From Acidimicrobiaceae bacterium (GTDB lineage Bacteria > Actinomycetota > Acidimicrobiia > Acidimicrobiales > Ilumatobacteraceae), in contig JADKGZ010000015.1 of the NCBI GenBank assembly GCA_016722025.1, positions 56,468-120,467 on the forward strand: DNA of 64,000 bases, read 5' to 3'. Below are positions 36,249-44,308 of this stretch, piece by piece. Within the stretch, counting starts at the first letter, position 1. Every line of letters starts with the position of its first letter. The position numbers were made by a program, and so were the translations under genes. The notes under the pieces were generated by a model. The model saw only the letters and a program-made list of their open reading frames with translations. It ran no database searches and was not told the DNA's origin.

Positions 36249-36630
36249 GCCCGGTGCCGCTCGCCGGCTGGCCATCGCCGCCGGCATCGACATCGCGTCG
36301 GTCGTCGCGTTCGTCGTCATCGGCCGCAAGAACCACGACGAATCGGGGTCGCTGGTCACCGGCACGCTGAAGGTGGTGGCGCCGTTCCTCATCGCGCTGG
36401 CACTGGGCTGGGTGGTCGCGCGAGCGTGGAGGGCACCGATGGCCGTCAACACGGGCATCGTCGTGTGGCTGGTCACCCTCGTCGCGGGCATGCTGCTGCG
36501 CAAGTTCGTCTTCGATGGTGGCACTGCGCTGCCGTTCATCATCGTCGCGTCGCTGTTCACCCTGTTGTCGCTCGTGGGCTGGCGCTTCCTCGCAGAGTGG
36601 CGCGCGCCGAAACCAGCTGCCGGCACCTGA
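36241..36630 (+). CDS. DUF3054-family membrane protein
   Basis: A 129-residue protein with four predicted helices (about 10-27, 44-62, 69-88, 97-115). It has the family look of DUF3054: IDIASVVAFVVIGRKNHDES near the start and KVVAPFLIALALGWVVARAW after. Function unknown. The ATG at 36241 lies inside the end of the flavin reductase gene (8-base overlap), so the two are co-translated. Confidence 0.8.
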   Translation: MTEPGAARRLAIAAGIDIASVVAFVVIGRKNHDESGSLVTGTLKVVAPFLIALALGWVVARAWRAPMAVNTGIVVWLVTLVAGMLLRKFVFDGGTALPFIIVASLFTLLSLVGWRFLAEWRAPKPAAGT

Positions 36631-36647
36631 TCAGGGCCGTTCGGCTC

Positions 36648-36661
36648 TACCCCATGGGGTA
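36648..36661. promoter_or_regulatory. 14-bp perfect palindrome TACCCCATGGGGTA upstream of the sulfur operon
   Basis: A perfect two-fold palindrome 38 bases before ATG 36700. Runs of C and G flanked by TA are the style of operators bound by CsoR-family repressors. That family includes the persulfide sensor CstR, which in other bacteria controls sulfide oxidation genes. The regulator itself is not in the window, so the assignment is inference. Confidence 0.5.
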
Positions 36662-36677
36662 TCGACGGGCCGACCAT

Positions 36678-36699
36678 GAGAGCCGAAAGGACGGTTCTC
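36678..36699 (+). promoter_or_regulatory. Hairpin presenting the SQR ribosome-binding site in its loop
   Basis: Arms GAGAGCCG (36678-36685) and CGGTTCTC (36692-36699) pair over 8 bp (one G-U), closing loop AAAGGA, which is the Shine-Dalgarno site. The ATG follows immediately. The 3' end of the operon carries a near-perfect complement (38833-38850). Confidence 0.55.
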
Positions 36700-38001
36700 A
36701 TGACCAAGCGCATCGTCATCCTGGGCGGCGGCACGGGCGGCACGCTCACCGCCAACAGGTTGCATCGGCACTTCCGCCACCACGGCAGCCAGCACCAGCC
36801 AGTGGAGATCACCGTCGTCGATCAGGACGACCACCACGTGTACCAACCCGGGCTGCTGTTCGTGCCGTTCGGGCTCGCCAATCATTCCGAGATCGTTCGG
36901 CCGCGGCAGGCCCAGCTGCACCGCGACATCGAGTTCGTGCAGGACCTGATCGACCACGTCGACATCCACGCCGACACGGTGTACCTGCAGGGTGGCCGCG
37001 AGCTGCCGTACGACGTCCTCGTGGTCGCCACCGGCGCCATCCTCGCCTTCGACGAGACCGAAGGGCTCACCGGCCCCGGCTGGAACGAGAAGGTGTTCAC
37101 GTTCTACGACGTCGCCGGCGCCACCGGCCTCGCTGCCGCGCTCGACAACTTCGAAGGCGGCAAGCTGGTCGTCAACGTCGTCGACATGCCCATCAAGTGC
37201 CCGGTCGCACCGCTCGAGTTCTGCTTCCTCGCCGACTGGTACTTCACCGATCGCGGCATCCGCGACAAGGTCGAGATCAGCTACGCGACGCCGCTCGACG
37301 GCGCCTTCACCAAGCCGGTTGCATCCGCTGCATTGGCCTCGCTGCTGGAGGAGAAGGGCATTCACCTCGTCACCGAGTTCAACACCGGTGAAGTGGCGAT
37401 GAACGATGACGGCGCCGGCGGCAAGCTCATCGGCTACGACGGTCGCGAGGTGCCATTCGACCTTGCGGTGGTGGTGCCGATGCACAGCGGTGCCGACTAC
37501 GTGGGGCGCAGCGAGGGTTTGGGCGACGACCTCAACTTCGTGCCCACCGACAAGCGCACGCTGCAGGCAACTGCCAAGAGCAACATCTTCTCGCTCGGCG
37601 ATGCCACCAACGTGCCGGCCTCCAAGGCCGGTTCGGTCACCCACTTCGAAGGCGAAGTGCTGGTCGACAACATCATCCGCTTCCTCGACCACGAAGAGCT
37701 CGACTCGGCCTACGACGGGCACGCCAACTGCTTCATCGAGACCGGTTTCGGCAAGGCGCTGCTGATCGACTTCAACTACGACACCGAGCCGCTGCCGGGT
37801 CACTTCCCGGCCGCCGTCGGCATGCCGTTGCTGAAGGAGAGCCGCATGAACCACCTCGGCAAGCTGATGTTCCAGTGGGTCTACTGGCACGCGCTGCTGC
37901 AAGGCCGCGACATCCCGGGCATCGGCGCCGACATGCCCAGCCGCGGCAAGGAACAACCAACCCCTCCGTCCACCCGAACGACACAAGGAGCATCGGCATG
38001 A
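36700..38001 (+). CDS. sqr: Sulfide:quinone oxidoreductase-type flavoprotein
   Basis: A 433-residue FAD protein of the SQR/flavocytochrome c sulfide dehydrogenase group, oxidising sulfide at the membrane and passing electrons to quinone. The FAD motif ILGGGTGGTLTAN is at residues 6-18. KCPVAPLEFCFLADW (near residue 168) carries the conserved Cys of the CP.AP.E motif; a second candidate catalytic Cys is in HANCFIETGFGKA near residue 348. FSLGDATNVPASKAG binds the second FAD region. It continues into amphipathic C-terminal helices. ATG 36700 is chosen for the SD in the loop; the frame opens at 36676. The stop overlaps the next ATG (ATGA). Confidence 0.85.
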   Translation: MTKRIVILGGGTGGTLTANRLHRHFRHHGSQHQPVEITVVDQDDHHVYQPGLLFVPFGLANHSEIVRPRQAQLHRDIEFVQDLIDHVDIHADTVYLQGGRELPYDVLVVATGAILAFDETEGLTGPGWNEKVFTFYDVAGATGLAAALDNFEGGKLVVNVVDMPIKCPVAPLEFCFLADWYFTDRGIRDKVEISYATPLDGAFTKPVASAALASLLEEKGIHLVTEFNTGEVAMNDDGAGGKLIGYDGREVPFDLAVVVPMHSGADYVGRSEGLGDDLNFVPTDKRTLQATAKSNIFSLGDATNVPASKAGSVTHFEGEVLVDNIIRFLDHEELDSAYDGHANCFIETGFGKALLIDFNYDTEPLPGHFPAAVGMPLLKESRMNHLGKLMFQWVYWHALLQGRDIPGIGADMPSRGKEQPTPPSTRTTQGASA

Positions 38002-38327
38002 CCACCACCCTCACCACCACCACCCTCGCCGGCGTAGCAGTACAGGTCAACGAGGAGGGCTTCTTCGAGGACCCGAAGGTGTGGACCCCGGCGATGGCCG
38101 AGGAGATGGCGAAAGCCGACGGCCTCGACGCGCTGAACGAGCAGCACTGGACGGTCCTCAACTTCATGCGCAAGGAGTTCTTCGAGAAGGGCACCGGCCC
38201 CACGGTGCGTGTGCTCGGCAAGACCTCCGGTGTCAGCGTGAAGGATCTCTACCTTCTCTTCCCGAAGGGCCCCGCCAAGATGGCGGCACGCCTGGCGGGC
38301 ATCCCGAAGCCGAAAGGTTGCATCTGA
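37998..38327 (+). CDS. TusE/DsrC-family sulfur carrier
   Basis: A 109-residue protein with the DsrC/TusE fold: FFEDPKVWTPAMAEEMAKAD near residue 22, RVLGKTSGVSVKDLYLLFPK, and the conserved C-terminal arm GIPKPKGCI with penultimate Cys108, the sulfur-carrying residue. The second Cys that dissimilatory DsrC has about ten residues upstream is Ala here (KMAARLAG), so it is a one-Cys, TusE-like carrier. SD AAGGAG. The ATG overlaps the SQR stop, and the DsrE-like gene follows after 2 bases. Confidence 0.88.
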   Translation: MTTTLTTTTLAGVAVQVNEEGFFEDPKVWTPAMAEEMAKADGLDALNEQHWTVLNFMRKEFFEKGTGPTVRVLGKTSGVSVKDLYLLFPKGPAKMAARLAGIPKPKGCI

Positions 38328-38329
38328 TC

Positions 38330-38815
38330 ATGAGCTATCGCACAGAAGGCACCGAGCCGATCACCAAGGTGTCGATCATCATCTCCAAGGGCTCGCTGGA
38401 GGGCATCTACCCGGGCCTCATCATGGCCAACGGTGCCCGCGCCGAAGGCATGGAGGCCAACCTGTTCTTCACGTTCTTCGGCCTCGACGCCATCCACAAG
38501 AAGCGGATCGATCACATCAAGGTGGCCACCGTCGGCAACCCGGCCATGCACATCCCCACGCTGATGGGTGGCCTGCCGGGCATGAGCGCGCTCGCCACGC
38601 ACATGATGACCAAGAAGATGGACGAGCTCGACATCCCGCCGATCCACGAGTTCATCGAGATGATCGGCGACACCGGCTGCGGCATGTACGCATGCAAGGC
38701 ATCGGTCGACATGTTCGACATGAAGAAAGAAGACTTCGTCGAGCAAGTGAGCGACATCATCACGGTCGGTGACTTCTACGACCTGGCCGCCGGCGGCCAG
38801 ATCATCTTCACCTGA
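38330..38815 (+). CDS. DsrE/DsrF-like (DsrE2-type) sulfur-transfer protein
   Basis: A 161-residue DsrE-superfamily protein of the DsrE2 kind, with KVSIIISKGSLEGIYPGLI at the start, FFTFFGLDAI, and the GDTGCGMYACKAS segment near residue 115 whose Cys pair is the probable persulfide site. A hydrophobic Met/Ala stretch near residue 85 may anchor it. DsrE2 proteins pass persulfide sulfur between rhodanese, TusA and DsrC-like carriers. Third and last gene of the SQR operon. Confidence 0.87.
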   Translation: MSYRTEGTEPITKVSIIISKGSLEGIYPGLIMANGARAEGMEANLFFTFFGLDAIHKKRIDHIKVATVGNPAMHIPTLMGGLPGMSALATHMMTKKMDELDIPPIHEFIEMIGDTGCGMYACKASVDMFDMKKEDFVEQVSDIITVGDFYDLAAGGQIIFT

Positions 38816-38826
38816 CCAGGCTCGCC

Positions 38827-38853
38827 CCTTCCGAGAGCCGTCCTTTCGGCAGG
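38827..38853 (+). promoter_or_regulatory. 3' hairpin complementary to the operon's own ribosome-binding site
   Basis: GAGAGCCGTCCTTTCGGC (38833-38850), 18-35 bases after the DsrE2 stop, is complementary to 36682-36699 at 17 of 18 bases plus one G-U. It can fold as GCCG/CGGC with loop UCCUUU, or as CCUUCCG/CGGCAGG (one mismatch) with a 13-base loop that displays the whole anti-SD stretch. Confidence 0.55.
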
Positions 38854-38908
38854 AGCACCCGGGCGCGGTTCGTGCAGGTCCTCCCTCACGAGCCGCGCCC
38901 ACTTGGCG

Positions 38909-40283
38909 TCAACGCTGGGGTAGGCCCTCAGGTGCCGCCACGGAGTAGAGCCGCCATTGGTCGTCGATGCCTTTGAGCTCGTGGTGGCCGCGGTCGACGA
39001 ACGTGGTGCTGCCGCCGAGCATCATGTCGCGGACCGTCGAGGAGACCCAGAGCTCGCCGTCGGCGGCTTATTGCTCGACACGCGCGGCGAGGTTCACCGC
39101 GATGCCGGTGATGTCGCCGTCGTCGAGCAGCTCGATCTCGCCGGCATGCACGCCCGCGCGAATGGCGATGCCGATGTCGGCGAGGGAGCGGAGCATGTCG
39201 GCGGCACACGACACTGCCTGTGAGGGCACGTCGAACACTGCGAGGAGGCCGTCGCCGGTGCTCTTCACGACCCGGCCGCCATGACGATCGATGAGGTCGC
39301 GGGTGACCCGGTCGTGACCCTCCAGGGTCTCGCGCCATGAAGTGTCGCCGACGGTCGATGACTGCCTGGTCGAGTTGACGATGTCGGTGAACAGCACACT
39401 GGCGAACTTACGGGTGACCGTGGAATGAGTGGACTGGCCGGTCGCGAACTCGATGTAGCTGTCGGTGGTGTCGCGCCAGTTCGGCATGCACCAGGCCATG
39501 TGGTCGTCACCTTCGATCTCCAGGTACGTCGCACCCGGGATGATCGAGGCGAGGACGCGCCCGCCGGCCACCGGCAGTACCCGGTCGCCCTTGACATGTG
39601 TGACCTGGGTAGGCGCCTGAATGCGCTCCGGGGCATCGCCGGCATCGAGTGTCACGATGCTTTCGAGTTGCTTGAGGAAGTCGTTCGGGCTCGCAGAGAA
39701 CCGACAGAGGCGAGCCATCCAGCGGCTGACGCCCTCGTTGCCGTTCTGACTGGGGAGCTCGAAGTTGACCATGAACGTCGCGTCCTCGCCCCAGGTGCTG
39801 GCCATGGTGAGGAAGCGGCAGTCTCTGCGTGCCGCGATCGGCGCATCGCCATCTTCGGCGGGTGCGGATCTGGCGCCGGTACTGGTGGGGCACGATCGAG
39901 TTGAGGAGCCCGACGCTCAGGACTCGTTCGGGGTGGTTCGCCGCGAAGAGCTGCGCCATGAGCGCCCCTTCGGAGGTTCCGTGCAAGTGGGCGCGCTCCC
40001 ACCCGACCGCGTCCATCACGCAGGACATGTCTTCGATTCGCTGTGCCAGCGTCGGAACGCCGTCGAAACGGTCGGACAGACCGATGCCACGCTTGTCGAA
40101 CATCACGCACGTCATGAATCGGCCGAGGCGTTCCAGCGTTCGCCGGTACAACTCGTGCTCCCATGCGATCTCGACGTTGGAGATGAGCGCCGGCACGATC
40201 AGGCATGGCGGGCCGCTCCCCCACTGCTGATACGCGATGCGCAGGCCGCCGGCGTCGACGTAATGTGTGTCCGGAACCGTCAT
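38909..40283 (-). pseudogene. Alpha/beta-hydrolase-adenylate/guanylate cyclase fusion, interrupted
   Basis: The start is ATG 40283 (MTVPDTHYVDAGGLRIAYQQ). The first part, about 145 residues, is an alpha/beta-hydrolase fold (VMFDKRGIGLSD, then HGTSEGALMAQ with the elbow Ser). After a +1 slip near 39857-39862 the hydrolase continues in another frame (DHMAWCMPNW near its end). A class III cyclase domain follows: SVLFTDIVNSTRQ with the metal Asp, VKSTGDGLLAVFD with the second Asp, and GIAIRAGVHAGEIELL. A TAA at 39068-39070 then cuts ...LAARVEQ from a good tail (ADGELWVSSTVRD to HHELKGIDDQWRLYS) ending at TGA 38909. One indel plus one stop, so either truly inactive or an error-prone site. Confidence 0.75.
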
Positions 40284-40438
40284 GGGGCACATGATTCCAC
40301 AGCGCTGCGAGGCGGCCCGCCGTAGGGCAACCCAGGACAGCGAGGGGCCCCCAACCCGGGCTCTCCGCCTAGACGGCGGCGTCACGGCCCCCGGGCTGTC
40401 GCATGGGATGTGTTGCTGACGTGCGGGAGGCTGCGCCG

Positions 40439-41299
40439 ATGGGGGATTCCACACTGATCATGCCCGACGGCCGCACGGTCGGGTTCGCCACCTACGGTCC
40501 CGACAGCGCGACGCCAGTGGTGTGGTGCCACGGAGGCCCTGGCAGCCGCCTCGAGCCCGCCGCGCTTGCACCGTTCCTCGATGCGCTCGGCCTCCGTGTC
40601 ATCGGCATCGACCGTCCCGGGTACGGGTTGTCGTCGCTGCGCCCCGGCCGGTCGATTGCCGACTTCGTGCCCGACGGCCTTGCAGTCGTCGACCGGCTCG
40701 GCGTCGAACGCTTTCTCGCTGTCGGTGTGTCCACCGGCGGCGCGTACGCACTCGCGCTGGCAGCCATGGCACCCGACCGCGTGCGGGCAGTCGTCGCGTG
40801 CAGCGCCATGAGCGACATGCGGCATCAGCCCTCGCGCGACACGATGAGCAAGGCGACCTGCCATGACGTGTGGAACGCGCCAGATCGTGCCGCTGCGATC
40901 GACGTGGCCCGCGCCGTGTTCGGTGACGACGGCAGCCTGCTGATGGGCTCCGCCGACGTCGAGCTGTGCGCTGCCGACGTGGCGTTCATCGCACAAGCGG
41001 CGACCGACCCCGCCCAGGAAGCCTCGATGCGGGCGCAGTTCGCCAACGGAGTGCAGGGCTACGTCGACGATCGCCGTGCCGACGGACCTGGCTGGGCGAG
41101 CTTCGACATCACCTCGGTCACCTGCCCGGTGGTGGTGCTGCATGGCAGCGACGACACCATCGTCGGCCCGGTGAACGCGCACCACACCACGTCGCTCGTT
41201 CCTCATGCGACGCTGCGCATCGAGGAAAGTCACGGGCACCTCAGCGTGACTGCGTTCGTCGTGGAGCCACTCATGCACCTGGCCTCCGCCACCGAGTGA
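40439..41299 (+). CDS. Alpha/beta-fold hydrolase
   Basis: A 286-residue hydrolase. Motifs are WCHGGPGSRLEP (oxyanion hole region), IDRPGYGLSS, the nucleophile elbow VGVSTGGAYA, the acid in LHGSDDTIVGP, and the catalytic His in EESHGHLS. ATG 40439 is chosen because GGGAGG lies 8 bases upstream; ATG 40403 is in frame but lacks this. The substrate is unknown. It is a separate family branch from the hydrolase part of the neighbouring fusion. Confidence 0.85.
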   Translation: MGDSTLIMPDGRTVGFATYGPDSATPVVWCHGGPGSRLEPAALAPFLDALGLRVIGIDRPGYGLSSLRPGRSIADFVPDGLAVVDRLGVERFLAVGVSTGGAYALALAAMAPDRVRAVVACSAMSDMRHQPSRDTMSKATCHDVWNAPDRAAAIDVARAVFGDDGSLLMGSADVELCAADVAFIAQAATDPAQEASMRAQFANGVQGYVDDRRADGPGWASFDITSVTCPVVVLHGSDDTIVGPVNAHHTTSLVPHATLRIEESHGHLSVTAFVVEPLMHLASATE

Positions 41300-41350
41300 C
41301 CGGCGCCATGGGCGAGGAGCGTGCGCCACAGGCACGTCCCCGGGCGAACC

Positions 41351-41390
41351 GTGAATTCACGGAACGCGACGTCGGCTCCTGTGAATTCAC
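41351..41390. repeat. Two copies of palindrome GTGAATTCAC, 30 bp apart
   Basis: Perfect 10-bp palindromes at 41351-41360 and 41381-41390; the first extends to 14 bp as CCGTGAATTCACGG. The centre-to-centre spacing is 30 bp, close to three helical turns, so two dimers could bind the same DNA face. They lie about 200 bases upstream of the cupin gene. The rest of the 41300-41583 gap shows nothing else I can support. Confidence 0.55.
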
Positions 41391-41583
41391 CGCTGCGACC
41401 GCAAGCAACGCCGTTCTCACCGATGCATCGTTCGGTGCAATCTTCGCGACGGCGGCCAGCACCAGGGCGGCGCGCCGGGATCGGTGCTCGATGAATCTCA
41501 CGATGTACGCCGTCGTGGCCGTAGGTCCGGCCCCGTAGAACCGCGGCGCTCATCGCTGTGGACAGAGCCTGCAAGAATGACCC

Positions 41584-42003
41584 GTGAACCTGTGGCCAGA
41601 CGGCCAGAGCGGCCAGGGCACGAACGAAGGATGGCAGGCGATGGAGTACGAGTTCACGACAGGGGCACCGATCACCGAAGCGGCAGCGCTTGCGCAGGTG
41701 GCGGCCATGGGGTTCCACGGGTTGGCATTCGATGATGTCCAAGAGCACGACGAGACCCTGCACTGGCACGAGTTCGCTTCAGTCGCCTGGGTGATCTCCG
41801 GCACGGGATCGTTCGCCGACGAACACGGCAACGTGACCCGCACGGGGCCGGGATGCCACCTCAAGGCGCCCGCCGGATGGTTGCACCGCACGCTTGCGGG
41901 CACACACCAGCGGATCGTGCTCGGCACGAGCCTCCCTGCCGAGGTCTGGACCAGCCCGATCAACAAGGATCCGGCAGAACACCCAGCGGCACTCTCGGCC
42001 TGA
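41584..42003 (+). CDS. Cupin-domain protein
   Basis: A 139-residue small cupin. LHWHEFASVAWVISGTGSF (near residue 60) gives the first motif with two His and a Glu; HLKAPAGWLHRTLAGTHQ (near 92) gives the second. It starts at GTG 41584, or at ATG 41641 (MEYEFTTG), which matches the domain start better; neither has a clear SD. It may be an enzyme or small-molecule sensor. It precedes the Arr gene on the same strand by 28 bases. Confidence 0.72.
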   Translation: MNLWPDGQSGQGTNEGWQAMEYEFTTGAPITEAAALAQVAAMGFHGLAFDDVQEHDETLHWHEFASVAWVISGTGSFADEHGNVTRTGPGCHLKAPAGWLHRTLAGTHQRIVLGTSLPAEVWTSPINKDPAEHPAALSA

Positions 42004-42031
42004 GGCGGGCCGGCGTGGCACCATTTGCAGC

Positions 42032-42439
42032 ATGGACGACCGGAGCCAGCAGCGGTACTACCACGGCACACGCGCCGAGTTGGAGCCTGGAGACCTGATC
42101 GAGCCCGGCTACCGGTCGAACTTCGGCAGCCGACGGAAGGCCAACCACGTCTATCTGACAGCCACCGTGGACGCTGCTGTGTGGGGAGCAGAGCTGGCGG
42201 TCGGCGAAGGCCCTGGCCGCATCTACATCGTGGAACCGACCGGCCCCATCGAGGACGACCCGAACTTGACGGACAAGAAGTTCCCTGGAAACCCGACGAA
42301 GTCATACCGCTCCCGTGATCCGTTGCGTGTCATGGCCGAGCTTGCGGACTGGGAGGGGCACGCCGCCGACGTCCTGCAGGCGATGAAGGACAACCTCGAA
42401 CGCCTCACGCAGCTCGGCGTCGAGGCAATCGACGACTGA
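42032..42439 (+). CDS. arr: NAD+-rifampin ADP-ribosyltransferase (Arr)
   Basis: A 135-residue small ADP-ribosyltransferase. The Arr family pattern is very clear: YYHGTRAELEPGDLI at residues 9-23 with catalytic His11, GYRSNFGSRRKANHVYLTAT with the second conserved region, IYIVEPTGPIEDDPNLTDKK, and the closing GVEAIDD. Arr proteins inactivate rifamycins by ADP-ribosylating the ansa chain; environmental homologues may have other natural substrates. Chromosomal context, no mobile element nearby, and base use like its neighbours: an intrinsic gene rather than a recent arrival. Confidence 0.93.
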   Translation: MDDRSQQRYYHGTRAELEPGDLIEPGYRSNFGSRRKANHVYLTATVDAAVWGAELAVGEGPGRIYIVEPTGPIEDDPNLTDKKFPGNPTKSYRSRDPLRVMAELADWEGHAADVLQAMKDNLERLTQLGVEAIDD

Positions 42440-42556
42440 TGATCGTCCAGCGCATGCCGCCTTGGCGCACAACCTGTCGAGCGAACGCGCCAACTGTCCC
42501 ACCACCCCAATTCTGAAAGAGGTGGAATGAGGCAACACCACACCGCCCGAGGTCGG

Positions 42557-42584
42557 CGGCAACCGGCAACCGGCAACCGGCAAC
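42557..42584 (+). repeat. Four tandem copies of CGGCAAC
   Basis: A 7-bp unit repeated four times directly downstream (3') of ilvD, inside the 150-base gap between arr and ilvD. Probably a slippage-prone microsatellite. The rest of the gap holds no feature I can support. Confidence 0.75.
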
Positions 42585-42589
42585 CGGCG

Positions 42590-44295
42590 CTACAGCGTGT
42601 TGGTGATGGCGCCCGTCTCGGCGCCCTGCACGAGCTTGGCGTACTTGCCCAGCACACCGGTGGTGTAGCGCGGCGGGTTCGGCTGCCACGAGGCCCGGCG
42701 GCGGGCGATCTCGTTGTCGTCGACGAGCAGGTCGAGCGAGAGACGGTGCACATCGACGGAGATCTGGTCGCCGTCGTGCACGAACGCGATGGGGCCGGCA
42801 TCCACAGCCTCGGGCGCCACGTGACCGATGCAGAACCCCCACGTACCGCCGCTGAAGCGACCGTCGGTGATGAGCGCGCAATCGGCGCCGCGCCCGGCGC
42901 CCTTCAGCGCCCCCGTGATGGCCAGCATCTCGCGCATGCCGGGGCCACCCTTGGGGCCTTCGTAGCGAATGACCAGCACCGTGCCGGGTTCGATCGAGCC
43001 CGACAGGATGGCCTCCATCGCACCGTCCTCGCCGTCGAACACGCGAGCGCTACCGACGAACTGCTTCTGCTCGGCAGACAGACCGGCCACCTTCACGACT
43101 GCGCCCTTCGGCGCCAGCGAACCGGTGAGCACCACGATGCCCCCTTCGCTGTGCAGCGGCTTGTCGAGCGGGTGCACGACCACGCCGTCGGGTGCGGGCG
43201 GGTCGATGTCGGCCAGGTTCTCGGCCATGGTCTTGCCGGTGACGGTGAGGCAATCGCCGTGCAGCAGCCCGGCGTCGAGCAGGTGCTTGAGCACCACCGG
43301 CACGCCACCGACGGCGTCGAGGTCGCTCATGTGGAACCGGCCACCGGGCTTCATGTCGGCGATGTGCGGCACTCGTGCCGCGATGCGGTTGAAATCCTCC
43401 AGCTCCAGCTCGACACCGGCCTCGTTGGCGATGGCCAGCAGGTGCAGCACAGCGTTGGTGCTGCCACCGAGCGCGGAGGTGACGGCGATCGCGTTCTCGA
43501 ACGCCTTCTTGGTCATGATCATGCGCGGCGTGATGCCCAGCCGCAGCAGGTTCACCACCGCCTCGCCGGCCATGCGGGCATCGTGCTCGCGGCGGCATCG
43601 ATAGCAGGCGGCGAGGCGGTGCCAGGCAGCGACATGCCGATCGCCTCGGCGATGCTGCTCATCGTGTTGGCCGTGAACATGCCACCGCACGCGCCCTCAC
43701 CGGGGCACGCCGAGCGTTCGATCTCGCCCAGCTCCTCCTCGGTGATCTTGCCCAACGCGCAGGCGCCGACCGCTTCGAACACGCTGGTGATGTCGGTGGC
43801 AACACCGTGGTGGTTGCCCGGCATGGTGGACCCGTTGTACACGAACACACTGGGCAGGTCGAGCCTGGCAGCAGCCATCAACATGCCGGGAATGCTCTTG
43901 TCGCAGCCCGCAAGGCCGACGAACCCGTCGAGCCGCTCGGCGTGCATCACGCACTCCACGGAGTCGGTGATGACCTCACGAGACACGAGCGACGCGCGCA
44001 TGCCCTCGTGACCCATGCTGATGCCGTCGCTGACCGTGATGGTGCCGAACTCCATCGGGAAGCCACCCGCCGCGCGCACCCCGACCTTCGCGTGCTCGGC
44101 CAGCTTGCGCAGCGTCATGTTGCACGGCGTGACCTCGTTCCATGAGGACGCGATGGCCACCTGTGGCTTCACCCAGTCGTCGTCGGTCATGCCCACTGCT
44201 CGCAACATCGCGCGCGCCGGAGCCTTCTGGAAGCCGTCGGTGACGTCGCGGCTACGGGGTTTCACATCGACAGGAGTGCCATCTGAACTGGACAT
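42590..44295 (-). CDS. ilvD: Dihydroxy-acid dehydratase (frameshifted as assembled)
   Basis: Dehydrates the dihydroxy acid to the 2-oxo acid in valine/isoleucine synthesis, using an Fe-S cluster. The three cluster Cys are in NEVTPCNMTL, GLAGCDKSIPG and GEGACGGMFTANTM, all in the first frame (from ATG 44295). Near 43588-43592 the frame fails after LPGTASPPAID and continues one frame over with RREHDARMAGEAVV; one missing C restores it. The second part carries TDGRFSGGT near the C-terminus and ends at TAG 42590. About 568 residues after repair, normal. -10 TAGGCT 7 bases before the ATG. Confidence 0.9.
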
Positions 44296-44302
44296 GGCGC
44301 CG

Positions 44303-44308
44303 AGCCTA
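44303..44308 (-). promoter_or_regulatory. -10 element of ilvD
   Basis: TAGGCT on the minus strand, 7 bases before ATG 44295; no SD, leaderless layout. It lies inside the last codon and stop region of the MFS gene upstream, so ilvD can be transcribed independently. Confidence 0.5.

Noticed and set aside
41271..41501. Small minus-strand frame of 76 codons opposite the cupin upstream region
   Set aside because: Overlaps the hydrolase 3' end, lacks start signals and resembles no family.
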